From NCBI GenBank assembly GCA_963775015.1, contig CAVZHI010000012.1, forward strand, positions 62,001 to 126,000: a DNA stretch of 64,000 nt. Direction: 5' to 3'. Below are positions 1-9,758 of the stretch, one piece after another. The DNA is from JAEMQF01 sp963775015. Its GTDB lineage: Bacteria; Pseudomonadota; Gammaproteobacteria; Burkholderiales; Burkholderiaceae_C. The notes below the pieces were generated by a model. It was not told the origin of the DNA. It did no database searches and saw only the letters and a list, made by a program, of their open reading frames with translations. Numbering within the stretch: position 1 is the stretch's first letter; each line of letters starts with the position of its first letter. The translations under genes and the position numbers were made by a program.

Positions 1-20
1 AGGCGTAGCAACGGAGCGCC

Positions 21-841
21 TCAATCGCTCCAGTCCACGACGCCGGTGTACGCGGTGACCAGAACGACGATGCCAAATCCGATGCGGTACCAGGCGAAGG
101 GCTTGAAGTCGTGGCTCGAGATGTAGCGCAGCAGCCAGCGCACGCAAACCCACGCTGACAGAAAACTGAACACGAGGCCGACACCGAACAAGGGGATGTC
201 GGCCACCGACAGCAGCGCGCGCTCCTTGACCAGGCTGTAGGCGCCGGCGCCGATGAGCGTCGGAATCGCGAGGTAGAAACTGAAGTCGGTCGCGCAGCGC
301 CGCGACAGGCCGAGCAACATGCCGCCGATGATCGTCGCGCCGCTGCGGCTCGTTCCGGGAATCATCGCCAGGCACTGCACGAGGCCGACCTTGAGAGCGT
401 CCCACGGCGTCATGTCGTCGACCGACTCGACTCGCACTTTGCTCGATCGCCCTTCGGCCCAGAGGATGATGAAGCCGCCGATGATGAACGTGCTCGCCAC
501 GACGACGGGCGTGAACAGGTGTGCCTTGATCGCCTTGCCGAAGAGCAGGCCGAGCAGCACCGCCGGGACGAAAGCGATCGCCACGTTGAGCGCAAAGCGC
601 CGCGCTTGGCGTCGTTGCCCAGGCCGAGCAGCGTCGCGCGCAGCTTTTGCCAATAGACGATCATCACGGCGACGATCGCGCCGGTCTGGATCGCGATCTC
701 GAACACCTTGATCTTGTCGCCGTGAAACCCGAGCAGAGAGGCGGCGAGGATGAGGTGCCCGGTGCTCGAGATCGGCAGGAACTCGGTCAATCCCTCGACG
801 ATGCCCATCAGCATCGCCTTGACGAACAGGCCGATGTCCAT
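21..841 (-). CDS. uppP: Undecaprenyl-diphosphatase UppP (BacA), one frameshift
   Basis: Inner-membrane phosphatase that recycles undecaprenyl pyrophosphate to the monophosphate carrier for cell-wall synthesis; family members give bacitracin resistance. The start (ATG 839-841) gives MDIGLFVKAM followed by the family motif EGLTEFLPISSTGH; the second half has the PGTSRSGATI motif and several hydrophobic helices. The two halves lie in different frames and join near position 605, where one base appears to be missing after GLGNDAK. With that base restored the protein is about 273 residues, the normal length. The start overlaps the ridA stop by one base (TGATG). As the gene is near-essential, a sequence error is the likelier cause of the frameshift. 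Confidence 0.9.
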
Positions 842-1200
842 CACGACGGCAGCGCGGCCGTCACGACCATCTCCACTTTCCACTGCGGCCGCGCAAGACG
901 CGCCTGCACCGTCGCGCGCGGCGGCGCGTCGCCGGGCTCGACCCAGTCGTCCCAGACCGAATTCATCGCGTCGAAGTCGGCCATGTCGGCGAGGAAGATC
1001 TCGCAGCGCAGAATGTGCGCGCGGTCCGTCCCCGCCTCGGCGAGCAGCTTGTCGATCGCAGCGAGCACTTGGCCGACCTGGCCGCGAGCGTCTTGCGTGG
1101 CGTCGTCCGCGATCTGGCCCGCAAGGTACACGGTGCCGTTGTGGATCGCCATCTCCGACATTCGGTCGCCGACGTGGTAGCGCCTTACGGCATGGGTCAT
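841..1200 (-). CDS. RidA/YjgF family protein
   Basis: Small RidA-like protein of 119 residues. Family members deaminate reactive enamine/imine intermediates from PLP enzymes or act in pathway-specific roles. The sequence shows the family core (NGTVYLAGQIADD near residue 21, and the C-terminal ATVQARLARPQWKVEM segment). The Arg and Glu/Cys region of true RidA is only partly visible, so the exact subfamily is open. The ATG at 1198-1200 overlaps the plsY stop as ATGA, and the stop overlaps the uppP start, so the three genes are probably translationally coupled in one transcript. Cytoplasmic. Confidence 0.85.
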   Translation of the reverse strand: MTHAVRRYHVGDRMSEMAIHNGTVYLAGQIADDATQDARGQVGQVLAAIDKLLAEAGTDRAHILRCEIFLADMADFDAMNSVWDDWVEPGDAPPRATVQARLARPQWKVEMVVTAALPS

Positions 1201-1889
1201 CGTTTGGTTCCTTTTTTGTGGTCGCCCTTGTGGGCGTGGCGCGCGGTGGGGGCGGATATGGGCTGCGCGGCGGGGACGACCTTGCCCTGCCCGATCTTGC
1301 TCTCCGTGCCTTTGAACAACTTCTGAATGTTGGCGCTGTGGCGCCAGACCAGCAACAGGCCCATCAGCGTGACGGCAAACGCGGTCGCGCCGCCGCCCCA
1401 GATCAGCAGCTGGTAGAACGGCACGAAGACGGCGCAGACGATCGCGGCGAGCGATGAATAGCGAAAGAATCCGGCGATGATGATCCACGTCGCGAGCGTC
1501 GCCACGCCGAGCAAGGGGTTCAGGCCGAAGATCGCGCCTGCGGCGGTGGCCACGCCCTTGCCGCCGCGAAACTTGAAGAACACCGGCCACAGGTGGCCGA
1601 GGAATGCGGCAAGCGCCACCGCGGCGGCAGTGCCCGGGCCGAGACCGAAGCGCTGCCCGTAGAGTTGCACCAGCAAAACCGGTACGTAACCCTTCAGCGC
1701 GTCGAGCAGCAGCGTCAGCAGCGCAGCGCCCTTGTTCCCCGAGCGCAGCACGTTTGTCGCGCCGGGATTGCCCGAGCCGTAGGTGCGTGGGTCGCCGAGT
1801 CCCAACACGCGACTGACGATGATCGCGAACGACAGCGACCCGATCAGATAGGCCGCGAGCGTGGCAAGGGCGGGGTTGAGGTAGGGCAT
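1197..1889 (-). CDS. plsY: Glycerol-3-phosphate acyltransferase PlsY
   Basis: Inner-membrane acyltransferase that moves an acyl group from acyl-phosphate to glycerol-3-phosphate, the first step of phospholipid synthesis. At 230 residues it has the expected length plus a short basic tail. Visible motifs: GSLSFAIIVSR near the N-terminus, GSGNPGATNVLR (glycerol-3-phosphate loop), and FRGGKGVATAAG after the third hydrophobic segment. Five or so membrane segments are evident. It is the first gene of the plsY-ridA-uppP set, with a four-base overlap to ridA, which groups two envelope-lipid functions. Confidence 0.95.
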   Translation of the reverse strand: MPYLNPALATLAAYLIGSLSFAIIVSRVLGLGDPRTYGSGNPGATNVLRSGNKGAALLTLLLDALKGYVPVLLVQLYGQRFGLGPGTAAAVALAAFLGHLWPVFFKFRGGKGVATAAGAIFGLNPLLGVATLATWIIIAGFFRYSSLAAIVCAVFVPFYQLLIWGGGATAFAVTLMGLLLVWRHSANIQKLFKGTESKIGQGKVVPAAQPISAPTARHAHKGDHKKGTKR

Positions 1890-1970
1890 GGGGTTCGGCA
1901 GGCGCGTGCGGGGGTGCCGATGCGCCCGTCTATTCTGCCTTCATCGAAGCGGCGCCGGACGATGCGCGAA

Positions 1971-2459
1971 TCAAATTGCGCAGTTCACAGGTTCTGCGTG
2001 AAGGATGTCGACAAGAACCTTCGGCTCGATGCCGACCAGGTAACCCCGCCGGCCGCCGTTGATGAGGATTCGCGGCAGTTCGAGCACGCTTTGCTCGACA
2101 AACACGCGCAGAGCCTTGCGCGTGCCGAACGGCGACGTGCCACCGAGTTGGTAGCCGCTGTGGCGTTGCGCAAGCTCCGCCGTGCAAGGTTCGATGCTCT
2201 TCGCGCGAATCGCGCGCGCCAGGTTCTTCGTGCTGACGAGTCGGTCGCCGTGCATGAGCACGAGCAGCGGCTCGGCGTGCTCGTCGTGCATCACGAGCGT
2301 CTTGATCACGATGTGTTCTGCCACGCCGAGTTGGCGTGCCGATTCCGCCGTGCCGCCATGCTCGACGTAGGCGTAGACATGCTCAGTGAACTCGACAGCG
2401 CGGCTGCGCAGCCACGCGGTGGCCGGCGTTTCGCTGACATGCACGCTCTTCTTCGCCAC
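1971..2459 (-). CDS. ybaK: YbaK/EbsC family Cys-tRNA(Pro) deacylase
   Basis: Trans-acting editing enzyme that hydrolyses Cys mis-charged on tRNA-Pro. The 162-residue protein begins MAKKSVHVSETPATAWL and holds the YbaK core: HIVIKTLVM with its conserved Lys, the GYQLGGTSPFGTRK loop, and the C-terminal ILINGGRRGYLVGIEP segment. The length matches E. coli YbaK. It lies 36 bases downstream of the aldo/keto reductase gene and probably shares its transcript. No frameshift or odd feature. Confidence 0.9.
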   Translation of the reverse strand: MAKKSVHVSETPATAWLRSRAVEFTEHVYAYVEHGGTAESARQLGVAEHIVIKTLVMHDEHAEPLLVLMHGDRLVSTKNLARAIRAKSIEPCTAELAQRHSGYQLGGTSPFGTRKALRVFVEQSVLELPRILINGGRRGYLVGIEPKVLVDILHAEPVNCAI

Positions 2460-2495
2460 AAAGGCCCGCCTCTGAAGCGGCGCAGCACCGACCCG

Positions 2496-3566
2496 CTATT
2501 GCGCCGGGTCGCGGTGCGCCCAGCGAACCGCGTCGATCGCACCCCGCAGTTCGGGCGCCAGCACCGTGCCCCAGGCGGCGATGTTCTCGTCGAGCTGCGC
2601 CAGCGTCGTCACGCCGATGATCGTGCTCGCGACGCGCCAGTTCGTGTAGCAAAACGCGAGCGCCATCTGGGCTGGCGTCAGGCCGTGTTGGCGTGCCAGA
2701 GCGTTGTACTGGCGCGCCGCGGCCAAGGCTTCGGCGCGGCCCCAGCGCTGTTTGCGCACCGACTCGAAGCGAGCGATGCGCCCGCCGGTCGGATCGGGCG
2801 CAAAGCCTGAAACGTCGTACTTGCCGCTCAGCATGCCGAAGCCGAGCGGCGAATAGCCGAGCAGCGAGACGCTGCTGCGGTGCAGGATTTCGTCGATGCC
2901 GTTGTCGACGACCCGGTTCACGAGCGCATAGGGGTTCTGCACGCTGACGATTCGCGGCAGGCCGTGCTGCTCGGCGATGCGCAAGAACTCCATCAGGCCC
3001 CACGGCGTTTCGTTGGACACGCCCACGTGGCGCACCTTGCCCGCCTTGATCAGCCCCGCCAACGCTTCGAGCTGCACGCGAATGCCCGTGAATTCGGCGT
3101 CCTTCGCCGGGTCGAAATAGACGCTGCCGAAGAGCGGCGTATTGCGGATCGGCCAGTGGATCTGGTACAGGTCGATGACGTCGGTGTGCAGGCGCGCGAG
3201 CGAGTCGTCGCACGCCTGCACGATGTCGGCCGGCGTCACGTTCGCCTTGCCGCCGCGCACCCAGTCCATGCCGCGCGCCGGCCCGGCGACTTTCGTCGCG
3301 AGCACGATCCTGCCGCGCACGCCGGGGCGCTTTTGCAGCCAGTGGCCGATGATGCGTTCCGTCGCGCCGCAGGTCTCGCGCCGTGTCGGCACCGAATACA
3401 CCTCGGCCGTGTCGATGAAGTTGACACCCCGCACGAGCGCGCGGTCGAGGATGGCGTGCGCTGCCGCCTCGTCGACCTGCTCGCCGAACGTCATGGTGCC
3501 GAGGCAAATCGGCGTCACGCGAAGTTCGCTGCGGCCGAGCGTGACGAGGGGAAGGGGTTCGATCAT
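2496..3566 (-). CDS. Aldo/keto reductase, Tas-like
   Basis: NADP(H)-dependent oxidoreductase of the aldo/keto reductase superfamily, close in layout to E. coli Tas (a 346-residue protein). The ATG at 3564-3566 gives MIEPLPLVTLGRSELRVTPI, the usual start of the family; a longer reading upstream has no homology. The catalytic Asp and Tyr lie in FIDTAEVY, the Lys in VLATKVAG and the His in DLYQIHWP. The cofactor-binding end is recognisable as SLLGYSPLGFG and the closing ASTIIGVTTLAQLDEN. The protein is 356 residues and complete. The substrate cannot be told from sequence. Confidence 0.88.
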   Translation of the reverse strand: MIEPLPLVTLGRSELRVTPICLGTMTFGEQVDEAAAHAILDRALVRGVNFIDTAEVYSVPTRRETCGATERIIGHWLQKRPGVRGRIVLATKVAGPARGMDWVRGGKANVTPADIVQACDDSLARLHTDVIDLYQIHWPIRNTPLFGSVYFDPAKDAEFTGIRVQLEALAGLIKAGKVRHVGVSNETPWGLMEFLRIAEQHGLPRIVSVQNPYALVNRVVDNGIDEILHRSSVSLLGYSPLGFGMLSGKYDVSGFAPDPTGGRIARFESVRKQRWGRAEALAAARQYNALARQHGLTPAQMALAFCYTNWRVASTIIGVTTLAQLDENIAAWGTVLAPELRGAIDAVRWAHRDPAQ

Positions 3567-3684
3567 CGTGCCAGTGTAGTGTTGCCCATCGCCGCGCCGG
3601 CGCGCTGGGGCGAGTGGCGATTCCGCCCCCGGCGTGGCTCGTGTACCCTTGCGCCTCACGCTTCCCGCCCCTGCCGGAGACCGC

Positions 3685-6507
3685 ATGGCACCGATTCGCG
3701 CCGCCCTCGCCGTTCTCGCCCTCGCGCTCAGCGCGCTGGCCGGCACGCCCGCACGCGCCCAGCTCGCCGACCCCTGGAAGGATTGGCTGAGCGCCGACAG
3801 CGCGCATTTCCGCGTCCACTACCGCGCCGAACACCGGCCGCAGGCCGAGCGCGCGATCCGCGCCGCTGAGCGTGCTTACCCGAAGATCACGTCGATGCTG
3901 CAATGGGAGCCACGCAGCCGCACCGAGATCGTTCTCTTCAACGAGTTCGACCAGCCGAACGGCTTTGCCACACCGCTGCCGTTCAACATGATCGGCGTCT
4001 TCCTCGCGCCCGACGACGACGGCCAGTTGCTCGACAACTCGACCTGGCTCGACCTGCTGCTGACGCACGAGTTCACCCACGTCGTGCACCTGGACAAGGT
4101 GCGCGGCGCGCCTAAATTCCTGCAAGCGATCTTCGGCCGCGTGCCGTGGTTCTTCCCGAACGCGTTCCAACCGCTGTGGGCACTCGAAGGCCTGGCGACC
4201 TACACCGAGAGCGACCCCGCCACCGGCCGCGGGCGCCTGCGCAGCCCGCTCTTCGAAGCGCAACTGCGCGCCCAGGCGGCGAGCGGCTTCGTGTCGCTCG
4301 GCGAAATCAACGCCGACGGCCGCACCCTGCCGCTCACCAAAAACTACCTCTACGGCGTCTACTTTTACGATTTCCTGGCGCGCCGCTACGGCGCCGACGC
4401 GATTCAAAAATACGTCGAACGCTACAGCGGCAATTTCCCGTTCGTACCGCGCCTGCACAGCGGCCCGTTCGATGCGACTGGCAAGATGATGGACACGCTG
4501 TGGGACGAGTTCCTCGTCGACCTCGGCGCCCAAGTCGACCAGCGCGCCTCGACCCTGCGGCGCCAGCCGCAAGCGGCAGGCCAGGCGCTCACCGGGTCGA
4601 TGTTCGACATCGCTGCAGTTGCCGCGCTGCCCAGCGGCGCGGCGCTCGCCGTGCTCGACGACGGCGTGCGCGCGCCGCACCTGGTGCGCATCGCGAGCGA
4701 CGGCACGCAGCAGAAGCTGCGCCGCGTGAACCGCGGCGCACGCCTGTCCGCCACGGCCGACGGGCGCGTGCTCGTGGTCCAGCCCGACATCTGCGACGGC
4801 TACTACCTCGTCTATGACGTGTACCGCTTCGACGCGGACCAGCAACTGCGCCAGCTCACGCACTGCGCGCGCCTGCGCCGCGCCGTGGACGCCGGCGATT
4901 CGATCGTCGCGATCCAGCACGACGGCGGCTTGACGCGGCTGCTGCAGCTCGACGCCGCGGGCCGCGAAACCCGCGTGCTGATTCCGCCCGTCGCCGACAC
5001 CGACCTGATCGACGTCACGGCGAGCCCGGACGGCCGGCGCGTGCAGTTCATCGTCAAGCGCGAGGGCGACTGGCGGATTCTCGAGATCGACCTCGCCGCG
5101 CCGGACGCGCCGGCGCGGACCCTGGTGCGCTTGAGCGCGCCGATTCACGGCCTGCGCCACGGCGCCGCCGGGCTCGAACTCATCGCGACGCAGGACGGCG
5201 TCTACAACGTGTGGCGGCTGAACGGGCAGACGCTGCAACGCCTCACGCACAGCCACACGAGCATCGTTGCGCACAGCGGCACCCAGGCCGACGGCGCGTC
5301 GTGGCTCGTCGCGGTGGCGAACAACGGTTTGGAGCTGCGCCGCATGGGCGAAGGCGCGGTGCAACAGAGCATCGCCGCGCTCGGCACCACCGCGGGTGCC
5401 ACAGCCCCGGGCGGCGATTCCGCCGATCTCGGCGAACCGAAGCGCTACGCAGCGTGGCGCTCGCTCTATCCACGCTCCTGGTTTCCCGCCGTCAGCGTGG
5501 ACCACGGCCTCAGCGCCTATGGCGCGAGCACGCTCGGCGGCGACGCACTCGGCTGGCACCGCTACGCTGCGCTTGCGCAATGGGAAACGAGCCAGCGCGA
5601 AGGCATCGGCAGCCTCGAGTACCTGTTCCTCGGGCGGCATCACCTCGCGCTGAGCCGCAACCTCAGCGCACGCGCCTGGACGGGCAGCAGCGGCAAGGAA
5701 GACGTGACGATCTACGAGCGCGGCACGCAGGTCCAGTGGCTCAGCGTGCAGCCGTTCTGGCGCCTCGAGCGGCGCTTCACGGTCGGCGTCGGCGCGGCGC
5801 TGGACCGCAACGACCGCATCGATCTGATCACGGCAGGCACCACCCGGCCCCGCGACGAGCGCATCGCCGCGCTGCTCGCCGAGTTCGATACGAGCGGCGG
5901 CAACTGGTGGAGCGAAGGCGAGAACCGCGGTCAGCGCAGCACACTGCTCTACGAGACCTACAAGCCCTTCGCCCGCAGCGGCAACAGCAACAACTACGAC
6001 GGCGACCTGGTGCGCCTGGACTTGCGCGGCTACCTGGGAATCGGCCGCCACGTGCTCGGCGTGCGCCACACCGAAGTTCGCGCGCGCGGCTTCACCGAGC
6101 CGTACCAGCTCGGCGGTGCCCTGGACCCGCAATTGCAGTTCGGCACGGTGCTGAACAGCCGGCGCATCGCCCTGCGCGGCTACGACAGCGACGAGCCGAC
6201 GTTGGTGGGAACCGACGCACGCGTCACGAGCATCGAATGGCGCGCGCCGCTGGTCGACGTGGACCGCCACGGCATGGCACCGCCGTTCGGCCTGAACCGC
6301 CTCTCTGCCACCGTGTTCTTCGACATCGGCGGCGCTTGGACCGCCGGTAACCGGCCCACGCAGTACAAACGCGGCGCGGGCGTCGAGCTGATCGGCGAAG
6401 TCAAGCTGCTCTACGCCCTGGGCCTGCAACTCCGGGGAGGCGTTGCGAAGGGGCTGGACGAACCGCGTGAATCGATGGGGTATTTGAGTTTGGGGCGGGC
6501 GTTTTGA
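3685..6507 (+). CDS. Outer-membrane Omp85-like barrel with TolB-type propeller and gluzincin motif
   Basis: Exported protein of 940 residues. Start chosen at ATG 3685, which follows a GGAGA site and opens a clean Sec signal peptide ending ARAQ; the longer upstream reading would bury it. The mature N-terminus has HEFTH (about residue 128) followed by ALEGLATYTE, the arrangement of zinc and third-ligand residues in MA-clan peptidases. The middle (about residues 310-590) looks like TolB/WD40 propeller blades with SPDGRRVQFIV-type repeats. The C-terminal third reads as a beta-barrel of the Omp85/surface-antigen type, with LRGYDSDEP and DIGGAWT, and ends in Phe as outer-membrane proteins do. Whether the peptidase is active is unknown. 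It converges with the CHAT gene. Confidence 0.75.
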   Translation: MAPIRAALAVLALALSALAGTPARAQLADPWKDWLSADSAHFRVHYRAEHRPQAERAIRAAERAYPKITSMLQWEPRSRTEIVLFNEFDQPNGFATPLPFNMIGVFLAPDDDGQLLDNSTWLDLLLTHEFTHVVHLDKVRGAPKFLQAIFGRVPWFFPNAFQPLWALEGLATYTESDPATGRGRLRSPLFEAQLRAQAASGFVSLGEINADGRTLPLTKNYLYGVYFYDFLARRYGADAIQKYVERYSGNFPFVPRLHSGPFDATGKMMDTLWDEFLVDLGAQVDQRASTLRRQPQAAGQALTGSMFDIAAVAALPSGAALAVLDDGVRAPHLVRIASDGTQQKLRRVNRGARLSATADGRVLVVQPDICDGYYLVYDVYRFDADQQLRQLTHCARLRRAVDAGDSIVAIQHDGGLTRLLQLDAAGRETRVLIPPVADTDLIDVTASPDGRRVQFIVKREGDWRILEIDLAAPDAPARTLVRLSAPIHGLRHGAAGLELIATQDGVYNVWRLNGQTLQRLTHSHTSIVAHSGTQADGASWLVAVANNGLELRRMGEGAVQQSIAALGTTAGATAPGGDSADLGEPKRYAAWRSLYPRSWFPAVSVDHGLSAYGASTLGGDALGWHRYAALAQWETSQREGIGSLEYLFLGRHHLALSRNLSARAWTGSSGKEDVTIYERGTQVQWLSVQPFWRLERRFTVGVGAALDRNDRIDLITAGTTRPRDERIAALLAEFDTSGGNWWSEGENRGQRSTLLYETYKPFARSGNSNNYDGDLVRLDLRGYLGIGRHVLGVRHTEVRARGFTEPYQLGGALDPQLQFGTVLNSRRIALRGYDSDEPTLVGTDARVTSIEWRAPLVDVDRHGMAPPFGLNRLSATVFFDIGGAWTAGNRPTQYKRGAGVELIGEVKLLYALGLQLRGGVAKGLDEPRESMGYLSLGRAF

Positions 6508-6598
6508 GATCGTTCTTTCGATGGTTTGGCGCAGCGCGCGCGCGTGCCCCGACGACGCCGATTGCCGCATCCCAACGGCGGCCGGTGATGCGGTGGCA

Positions 6599-9500
6599 TC
6601 AACGCCCGCCGTCACCCACGAGGGCGTAAGGCGCCCAGAATGCCGGGTGTTCGTAGGCCGGCATTGCCATCACGCCCAACATGGCCTGGCGCAAGCTCTC
6701 TGACTTGCGGGCGGTCGGGTGTTGGGTGTAGTGCGCAAAGGTGGCCGTCGTCAGGAGGCGCGCGCTGTCCGACTCCACCGCCCAATGGGTGGCCAAGACG
6801 CTGCGCGCGCCGGCGTAGAAGAACCCGCGTGCGAGGCCGCTCAACGCCTCTGCGGCGCTGCCGTCCGATGCCGCGGTGTTGCACGCCGAGAGAATCACCC
6901 AGTCTGCATTGAGCTTGAGCGACATGACATCCTCGAGCGTCAGTAGCGCGGCGAGTGGCCGCTTGCCTTCTTCGCCGGTCGCGGCCAGTGCCAAGGCGGG
7001 CTGCGTGAGCAAGGGCAGGTCGCCGGCCATCAGACCATGCGTTGCAAAGGCGACGACACGCTTGCGCGCGAGCAGCCCTGCTTCGCTGGCGGCGAGCACG
7101 CTCTCGCGGGTCGCCGCAGCGCCGAGCTTGAGGTCCGATGCCGGGTTGGCGCGCAGCACGCCGGCGATGGCGCGCAGTTCGTCGCCGGTTTCCGGCAGCG
7201 GCGGAATTTCGGCGTAGCGTGCAACAGCGGCCGAATCGTCCAGGTCCACACCGAGCGCCACGGCGCGCCTGGCAAACACGCTGCGGCGTTGCCCCAGGGC
7301 CCCGGCGTCGGCGAGGGTCGCGGTCGCGCCCGGCGCAGGCGAGCGGCTGGCGCGGTTGAACTTCGGGTCGCCCCAGGCCATCAAGGCCTCCTGGTCCGAT
7401 GCGACAGGGGGCGCGCTTCGCAGCGCCAACCAGGCGGAAATGCTCGGTTCGTGGGAGATCGCGGCTTTGCGGATCAGCCAGGGCGTGGCCTGGCCAGCGG
7501 CCCCCGAGGCCTGCGTCGTGACGAGCACGCCAAACGGGATCTCTCCAAGAATGCCCGGGTTGACGATGATCAGGTGCTTCTTCTCGCCCAGCACCGCGTC
7601 CAGTGGTGCCAGCAGCCGCGCGTGCAGTTCGGCGGCCGCAGCACGGTCAAATGGCCGCAGCACGCCCTCCATCTCGTTGAAATCGAGCGTCCGGCGCAGG
7701 CGTCGTACCAGCAGGCCGAGTTGCCCACGGTCCAAGGCGGCCCGATGAAAGGTGGTGGTTCCCTCGCTGTCCACGGCCCACACGTAGACCGCGCGCTCCA
7801 GCTGCAACAGGGCGACGAGCGCTTCGTCGTCGCGCAGGCGAATCGCCACGTCGCCCGACTCCGCGGGCCGCGGCCGCAGCCTCTGCTCATAGTCGGGAAA
7901 GCGGTCCTTGATTCGCGCCTGAAGCTGGCGCCGCTGCGCATCGATCTCGCCGATGCGATGGCGCGTCTTCTCGGCCAGGGCCGGCAGCAAGGTGTCGATG
8001 GCACCGCCGGTGCCATCCAGGTATTTGCGCAGCGCACGCATCTCGTTGCGCAATTGCTGATCGCGCCGCACCAAGGCGACGAGTTCCGGCGTTGCAGCGG
8101 CCGACCGGGCTGCCGCATCCTCGAGCGCTTCGCGCACGACGCCGGTGGCCATCCAGTCGGCCATCTGCAGCGGCACCAGGCTCGCATCGGTGGCGCTGGC
8201 GCCCGCCGCTTCCAGGTAGGCCTCGGCGATCAGATCGCGCAAGTCCAACCGCATCCCGATGCGTTCGACATGGTCGGCGTTGACCGCCGCCATCATGTGT
8301 TGCATCGCAGTTTGCAGCAACGGCAGGGCGGCTTCGCGCTGCGGCTTCGCAGCGGAGCGCCAAAGGGCAACCCCTTGCAGCCCCAGCGCCTGCGCGGTGA
8401 AAAAATGTTCGGGTCCGTGCAGGCGCGCCGTTTCAGCGGCGAACTGCTCGAACAGCGCCGCCGCCTCGGCTTCGCGCGCAGTGGCCAGATAGACCAGGCC
8501 TCGCTCGAGCGGCAACACCGTGCGTTGTTTCAGCGTTTCGTCGGCAGCCGAATGGGCGTCGATGTCGGCGAGCAGCTTCGACGCTTCGATGCTGGAACGC
8601 TGGCCGACCAAGGCCAACAGCAACGCACGAGCGCGATCGAGCCGCGCCGGGTGGGTTTCGTCAAGGCCGCGCTGCGCGAGCACCGCATCGGACTTGCGCG
8701 CCAGATCGGCGGCGTCGCTGAAATCGCGTTTGTCGAAGCGGATTTCGGAGGCCCTCAAGTACAGGTCGGCTTGCTGCAGCGGCGAGAGCTCGAATTCGCG
8801 CGAGACGCGCACGTAGTCGTTCAGCGTGCGCTCGGCGTCTTCATAGCGGCGCCCCGCGCGTTGCGCGTCGAGCCGGCGTGACACGGTCTGGCCGATCTCA
8901 TTGGCCACGGCATTTCGGCTCGGGTCGGTGAAACTGGCCAGCAGCCGCCAGGCGCTGCGTGCATGGTCTTCGGCTTCCAGCGCGAGCCGAATCCCGGCAT
9001 CGTGCCGGCCCGCATGTTGCTCCAGAATCGAATCGGCCATCGCGCCGTGGCTCAGCGCGCGGTCGTCCAGCAGGCGAAAAGGCATCCATCGGCTGCTGCC
9101 GATCTTGTTGCTCGCCACGCGTGCGCGCATCTGGCGCAGCTTGCGCCTGGCCGCGTCGTCATCAAGCTGCTGCGCGTAGTCCAAGGCGATGAAGGCCATA
9201 TAGAGCGCTCGCGTTTCCGAGTTCGGCGCGTTCGCCTCGGCATAACCGCGATAGCGGTTCCCTCGGCGATCTCGCCGCGGGCGAGCAGGACCGCACCCAG
9301 TTCCACCATCCAAGTCGCATCCGGCAAGTGTTGCGTCGCTTGGCGCAACATCACCTCGCGCGCTCGCTCGTCCCCCAGGCGAATGGCGGCAGTGTTCTTG
9401 TCGGCGAAGTGGTTGCGCAACGACAGGAAGGTCGAGTTGCTCGGCACCGGCTCGGCCAGCACCTCGCGCAAGTTGCGCTCCTCACGCGGCGAGAGGCGCT

Positions 9501-9636
9501 TGAATTCGGTCGCGATCTCGGTGTATTGGGTCCACCCCGACGTCGAGCACAAAGCAGCAACTGTGAACAGCAGCACCGGGCGCCACCGCCGAGCACTCGC
9601 ACGGGCCGTTCGATTCAAGTGCGAGTCCATGGCCAT
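6599..9636 (-). CDS. Exported TPR-CHAT domain protein, one frameshift
   Basis: Protein of about 1012 residues once a missing base near 9250 is restored. The ATG at 9634-9636 follows GGGAG and begins an Arg-rich, hydrophobic Sec-type signal ending near SGWTQ. An alpha-helical TPR-like region covers roughly residues 130-500, a coiled stretch follows, and the C-terminal third is a CHAT (caspase-like) domain. The catalytic pair is visible: His in FATHGLMAGD (DNA near 7035) and Cys in ILSACNTAAS (near 6880). CHAT proteins are clan CD proteases in known cases. Export is inferred from the signal only. The two reading frames join at GEIAEGTAIA / RGYAEANAPN. Confidence 0.82.
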
Positions 9637-9758
9637 CCACTCCCGAGCAGGCGCTTCTCGACGAATCGGCCAGCGTGGCTCACCCAAGAGTCGCCAGACC
9701 GCCCGCACCCATGGGTGCGAGGATCCATCCTAAATTCAAACTGAAGTGGACGCCACCC

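Noticed and set aside
2383..6615. Very long open frame (1410 codons) on the minus strand opposite the barrel protein
   Set aside because: It is antisense to a gene with clear signal peptide and domains; long open antisense frames are expected in GC-rich DNA, and its sequence has no family motifs.
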